Below are positions 21,835 through 24,897 of a stretch of 24,897 bases of DNA, piece by piece (positions within the stretch are counted from its first letter, which is position 1; each line of letters starts with the position of its first letter). Source of the stretch: Chromera velia (lineage: Eukaryota; Sar; Chromeraceae); contig JAHBMJ010001772.1 of NCBI GenBank assembly GCA_018398765.1, positions 1-24,897 of the forward strand, read 5' to 3'. A model generated the notes under the pieces. The model did no database searches. It was not told the origin of the DNA and saw only the letters and a program-made list of their open reading frames with translations. The position numbers and the translations under genes are program-made.

Positions 21835-22206
21835 GTGCACTTACACTTACACGTACTCATTCACACACTCACGCACGCCCACGCCCACGCTGACGGAAAA
21901 CGCACTGAAAAACAAGGAGCGAGAGTCACAGAGGGGTGATGACTGGAAAATCACCTCACCTCTGTCGCTTTGTTCTTCTGCGTCCGCGCAACTTCCTCCT
22001 CAATGTCTTTGATTCTCTGCATCAAAAGCAGACGGAGCACAAACGGGGGGGGAAGAATGTGGGTGTGTGGGGGGGGAACACAAAAAATGACCTCCACGAG
22101 TCCGTCTCCTCGACTTGTGCATCACATTTGATGGGTAAATCAGAGAGAAGAGAAGAAGCATCTAACAAATGAGTTCCAAGCGCCTACAGACCTCCAGAAT
22201 TCCCAT
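17367..22206 (-). CDS. DRG1: DRG1/Rbg1 developmentally regulated GTP-binding protein (11 exons, 369 aa, complete)
   Basis: DRG1 is a conserved cytoplasmic OBG-like GTPase that works with a DFRP1/Tma46 partner on translating ribosomes. Exons (minus): 22206-22192, 22016-21960, 21454-21175, 20632-20503, 20255-20147, 19765-19685, 19227-19159, 18821-18623, 18210-18170, 17991-17916, 17419-17367. The sum is 370 codons including TGA; human DRG1 has 367 aa. Residues 1-24 carry the N-terminal [14 protein letters not shown] helix. G1 is GFPSVGKSS (69-77), the FTTLT switch region is at about 94-98, G3 is DLPG (115-118), G4 is NKVD (246-249, split by an intron) and G5 is SCH (269-271). A TGS domain covers about 291-367 and ends [14 protein letters not shown]. 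All key GTPase residues are present. The start is the ATG at 22206, five codons before the first intron. The acceptor of exon 4 is AAG rather than CAG. The introns are unusually rich in microsatellites. Confidence 0.96.
18261..18286. repeat. GT microsatellite in a DRG1 intron
   Basis: Uninterrupted GT repeat in the intron between exons 8 and 9, just upstream (in transcription sense) of the small exon 18210-18170. Confidence 0.92.
20273..20305. repeat. CA microsatellite in a DRG1 intron
   Basis: Perfect CA run on the plus strand; in the DRG1 transcript it reads as GU repeats about 20 nt upstream of the acceptor of exon 5 (20255). Confidence 0.93.
20682..20714 (-). repeat. Dispersed purine-rich motif, copy 4 (reverse orientation)
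   Basis: On the minus strand this reads CATGAAGAAAAGAAGGGAG followed by AAGAAGAAACCCTATG. It is almost identical to copies near 24055 and 24140 and is also flanked by TCTG/CAGA repeats. It lies in DRG1 intron 3. Confidence 0.8.
20757..20932. repeat. Tetranucleotide array CAGA passing into GGCA (DRG1 intron 3)
   Basis: CAGA units grade into GGCA/GCAG units with sporadic A/G changes. All open frames across it are low-complexity artefacts (for example PACL repeats). Confidence 0.92.
21526..21833. repeat. Long compound CA/CAGA/CT/CA/GA microsatellite (DRG1 intron 2)
   Basis: About 300 bp of several adjoining simple repeats, ending in a long CA run and then a GA run before position 21834. It fills most of the intron between exons 2 and 3. 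Confidence 0.93.
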
Positions 22207-22482
22207 CTTGAGACAGCGACGGCCGGTAGAACAGCAGAACACAAACCGAGACGGAGTACCAATAAAGAAAACGAACTTCCGCGCGCTTGATAGGGAAGCA
22301 AAACCACACGAGGCAAGCGGCAGCTTTCTTGGTCTTCCAGATCAGTCAACAGCGAGGTGCCAGAACATCACAATACTCAAGTCATCAAACTTTCTTCTTG
22401 ACGTGAACAGGAAAACTCTCAGAGGAGACGGCTGATCGATCAGCGGCAAATTACGAATAAGTGCCCCCCAAGCACCCCGCGA
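22207..22482. promoter_or_regulatory. Short divergent intergenic region with a 14-bp palindrome
   Basis: 276 bp between the DRG1 ATG (minus) and the ATG of the next plus-strand gene. It contains the perfect palindrome GCTGATCGATCAGC at 22431-22444, whose GATCGATC core also occurs in the other divergent region. Promoter role is inferred from orientation. Confidence 0.45.
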
Positions 22483-23239
22483 TTGATGTATCGCGCTTTC
22501 CGGGGGCGCACACGCAGTGAGCTCAGCCGTCTCCAATTAAGAATGCTCTTCTTGCCATTTCTTGCCAGAGCAGCAGAAGCAGCACATATAGCAGCACCGT
22601 CAAAATCCGTCAAATCCTACGTTTCACCCCATCTCGGCGATTTGACTAGCGATTTGACCAACACCGAAACGACAGAGAGGCGCGGCGTATGTAAGTTGTG
22701 TCCCTCCAGTACATCAGAGACAATTTAGACATTTGGAAAAATCTTTTTTGGATAGACAGAAGCTGCTTCATTTGGAGGATCTTTCTTCCAGCAGCCTCAC
22801 CGAGCAAGTGGACAAAAGGCAGCAAGATAAAAACAGTCTCATAAGGCGTTCTCATTACCGGATGTCTTCGACTGTTTTCACCCGTCTGCAGGTCAGCATG
22901 TCCTGCTTTTGAAAAGGACGGGTGTTGTGAAGGTGCCATCTCATCTAGACTGGTAATGCTGTTTTTGCCTCTCTGCAGGTTCCCTCTGCACTCCGGGTTT
23001 TCCAGGCCGAGAAGTCCTACAGGGCCGGAGTTCCTGCTGCGAGCCTTGCGTACAAGAAAATGGACGTCAAGCAGGCTCTCGACAGCGCAGTGTTCCCCAT
23101 AAGCTTTCTTCATGTAGACACCCTGAAGGGCGTTCCGGTGAAGAAGGGACTGTCTGCTGCGACGTTTGATCCCTACATCTCCTGTCATATCCGCGATGTG
23201 TATAATGCACACTTCGGAGCACCCAAACCGTCGCCATGA
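22483..23239 (+). CDS. Unrecognised small protein, about 154 aa (2 exons)
   Basis: Proposed exons are 22483-22686 and 22979-23239, joined in phase 0 (GGC|gtatgt ... CTCTGCAG|GTT), with TGA at 23237-23239. The second exon (87 codons with stop) has strongly coding-like codon choice and encodes VPSALRVFQAEKSYRAG... to a ...RDVYNAHFGAPKPSP end. The N-terminus is Arg-rich (MMYRAFRGRTRSELSR) and could be an organelle presequence; a start at 22543 (MLFLPFLARAAEAAH) is the alternative. The first exon is less certain than the second. I recognise no domain or family. It is divergent from DRG1. Confidence 0.6.
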
Positions 23240-23895
23240 GGGGACGCTGCTCTTTTTGCGGCCCTCCTCGTCCGCCTGTTCTGTTTAGAATGTCTGCACA
23301 GACCGGCAGCTTCCTTCGCTGTAGAATCTGACGGGTGCTCAAACGTGTCGCTCTGCTGTTTTACCATCAAAAGGCCTTATCTTCTTGAAGAAGAAAGTCA
23401 GGGCCACATGTTTCCAAACGAAGGATTTTTCTTTCTCTAGGTCTTCGCCACTTGGGGAAGAAAATCTTGAGGAACAGACAGACAAGACGTCGTATAACGT
23501 CGTTGTTTTGCTGCATGAGAGCCCTACCGAAATGCCCTCTTAGCCGTGGGATCTGGTCCCGTTTCTGTGGCTCCTTGAGGGCCCTAGTCTCTCTGCCTGT
23601 CTCTGAAGCTGTATAAGTATCTGTCTTCCGATCTTCCTGCTCTGCTGTTGCTTCCTGCTTGTCTTTTCCTACGCGTCCTTCTTCGCGTCTGTTTTTACGT
23701 CTCCGCCCACGTCTATGTGTCCGCCTCTCTCAGTTCTTGTGTTTCTTCGACAGTCCATGACATTGTTCGTCCGTCTTTCGGTCTGTCCTTGCTTCACCAT
23801 CCAGCCTCAGGCATCTCTCTTTCCTCTTCCTGCCCTCTTTTTCTGTGTCTAATTTCTCTCCTCTCAGATCCTAAATCTGCCCCCCCCCCCTTTTC

Positions 23896-23928
<33 letters not shown>

Positions 23929-23970
23929 GTCTCTCTCTGTCTCTGTCTCTGTCTCTGTCTCTCTCTCTCC

Positions 23971-24002
<32 letters not shown>

Positions 24003-24054
24003 TGTCTGTGTGTCTGCGTGTCTGTGTCTTTCTTTCTGTTTGTCTGTGGTATGT
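23240..24054. other. Pyrimidine-rich non-coding stretch
   Basis: Downstream of the small gene. Sequence becomes increasingly CT-rich, ending in CT, GTCT and GT runs at about 23887-24002. Open frames here are repeats of Ser/Leu/Cys/Val from simple sequence. No gene seen. Confidence 0.6.
23893..24002. repeat. CT/GTCT/GT compound microsatellite
   Basis: CT repeats with interspersed GTCT units, ending in a GT run, followed by more TCTG-type sequence up to the dispersed motif at 24055. Confidence 0.92.
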
Positions 24055-24094
24055 ACATGAAGAAAAGAAGCGAGAAGAAGAAACATACAGTCTG
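24055..24094 (+). repeat. Dispersed purine-rich motif, copy 1
   Basis: ACATGAAGAAAAGAAGCGAG followed by AAGAAGAAACATACAGTCTG. It is preceded by TCTG-rich sequence and shares over 30 aligned bases with copies at 24140, 24715 and (inverted) 20682. Confidence 0.85.
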
Positions 24095-24139
24095 CCCGTT
24101 CTTTTGCTTTTGTTCTTTTTTTCTGTCTGTCTGTGGTTT

Positions 24140-24179
24140 ACATGAAGAAAAGAAGGGAGAAGAGGAAACATATAGTCTG
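24140..24179 (+). repeat. Dispersed purine-rich motif, copy 2
   Basis: ACATGAAGAAAAGAAGGGAG followed by AAGAGGAAACATATAGTCTG. TCTG units lie on both sides. Confidence 0.85.
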
Positions 24180-24233
24180 TCTATTTGTCTGCCCCATCAC
24201 ACCTCGGTCTGCTCGTTCCCTCTCACCCCGTAG

Positions 24234-24454
24234 CGAGCGCGCAACCAATGGGTCCTGGTATGACTCAGAGGCGGAGCAGGAATCCTGGGGAGAGAGAAGA
24301 GGTTTTGGAGGAGGTTTTCGGCCCCACCAGCACCGTCTTTCTTTCGGTATGGGACTTTGAGAGTTTCGTCACCGCAGAAAGAGTCCTTTCGCGGCAGACA
24401 AAGACACAGCATCAGAAGAATCCCCCTCCGGGCGCCCCCCCAACCCCTGCCTAA
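24234..24454 (+). CDS. Possible terminal exon pair of an unrecognised gene
   Basis: After CCCCGTAG an open stretch encodes ATNGSWYDSEAEQESWGER... up to a possible donor (TTTCG|gtatgg, 24346). A possible acceptor (CCGCAG, 24377) continues in phase to a Pro-rich end and TAA at 24454. The same DNA can also be read unspliced in another frame. No domain is recognised and no upstream exon was found. Chance open reading is likely. Confidence 0.18.
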
Positions 24455-24711
24455 ACTAGCATAAGGACATGCCGTTGCCGGTTCCCGCTGTGTTTTATGT
24501 GTTTGTTTGAAGTGCAGTACGCTTTCTTTTTTTTCTGTTCTGTTTGTCTTGAGTGGAAGCCGCAGAGGATTGACGTGTGAACCCACTGATCACGTGAAAA
24601 GTCTGTCGGGAGGTGGAGAGGCAAGGGGCGGTTAATCCTTACTTTTCGGGCCTGCTGCCTTCTTTGTTTGGTGGTTTGTTTTATGCTGTCTTTCTTTGTT
24701 TGTGTCTGTTC

Positions 24712-24750
24712 TGTAAATCAAGAAAAGGAGGGAGAAGAAGAAACATATAG
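24712..24750 (+). repeat. Dispersed purine-rich motif, copy 3 (interrupted)
   Basis: GTAAATCAAGAAAAGGAGGG then AGAAGAAGAAACATATAG. It matches copies 1 and 2 up to the TATAG, where another sequence intervenes; the TAGTCTG continuation resumes at 24851. Confidence 0.8.
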
Positions 24751-24853
24751 TAACATAAGAACCAACCAACCATGCATCCATGCGCCGCCCGGGAACCTAG
24801 CGCTCCAACTAGGGTTTGACATCCTCTAATTGACTAAGTTAAACTAACTATAG
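24751..24853. mobile_element. Candidate 98-bp insertion flanked by TATAG direct repeats
   Basis: Compared with copies 1 and 2 of the dispersed motif, copy 3 is split after TATAG (24746-24750) by 98 bp (24751-24848) and then continues TATAGTCTGTCTG (from 24849). The 5-bp TATAG on both sides looks like a target-site duplication. Ends are TAACATAAG and AAACTAAC; terminal inverted repeats are weak at best. It may be a small non-autonomous element or a solo fragment. Confidence 0.4.
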
Positions 24854-24877
24854 TCTGTCTGTCTAGCTGTCTGTCTG

Positions 24878-24897
24878 CCCCCCCCCCCCCCCCCCCC
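24878..24897. repeat. Terminal poly-C run at the window edge
   Basis: Twenty C residues end the window. This could be a homopolymer at which assembly stopped, or a sequencing artefact. Confidence 0.9.

Noticed and set aside
21407-22012. 201-codon plus-strand ORF rich in His/Thr
   Set aside because: It is a translation of CA/GA microsatellites in a DRG1 intron.
22646-23212. 188-codon minus-strand ORF
   Set aside because: It overlaps the plus-strand exon 22979-23239, which has a proper acceptor and better coding character, and no family is recognisable in the minus frame.
24878-24897. Telomere or origin signal at the poly-C end
   Set aside because: A plain homopolymer with no alternating telomeric unit; more likely an assembly edge.

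Overview
The window is nuclear DNA from a eukaryote that has a plastid, most likely an alveolate alga of the chromerid type (Chromera-like). Evidence: roughly balanced base composition, many short exons with TGCAG acceptors and loose GTNNGT donors, dense CA/CT/TCTG microsatellites, and a gene that reads as a Tic110-like plastid import protein next to general eukaryotic genes. The species is an inference; no rRNA or organelle marker is present. No operon or bacterial-style gene was seen.

Layout. (1) 1-5784, plus strand: 3' part of a Tic110-like gene. Its first visible exon begins at the last copy of a ten-copy, 75-bp tandem repeat (1-750), and every copy carries a splice acceptor. (2) 5785-9139: AT-richer DNA with a GT/AT microsatellite, a low-confidence coding remnant (6246-7145) and no clear gene. 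(3) 9140-10465, minus strand: three-exon gene for a 233-aa, probably mitochondrial, one-span membrane protein I cannot name. (4) 10466-11443: divergent promoter region with a GC-rich block and many GATCGATC/CGATCG sites. (5) 11444-16438, plus: 21-exon gene for a SPO22/ZIP4/TEX11-type meiosis protein (about 1020 aa), including a 12-nt microexon. (6) 16439-17366: AT-rich convergent spacer. (7) 17367-22206, minus: complete 11-exon DRG1/Rbg1 GTPase gene, 369 aa, with microsatellite-filled introns. (8) 22207-22482: short divergent promoter region with a perfect 14-bp palindrome. (9) 22483-23239, plus: two-exon gene for a small unrecognised protein. (10) 23240-24897: CT/TCTG-rich DNA with a dispersed 35-40 bp motif, a small insertion flanked by TATAG, and a terminal poly-C run.

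The genes do not form one pathway: plastid protein import, a probable mitochondrial membrane protein, meiotic crossover formation, ribosome-associated GTPase function and one unknown. The exon models were built by hand from reading-frame phase, splice dinucleotides and family resemblance. The DRG1 and ZIP4 models close in phase at every junction. No obviously new multi-gene system is visible; the most unusual items are the acceptor-bearing tandem repeat, the microexon and the dispersed motif family.
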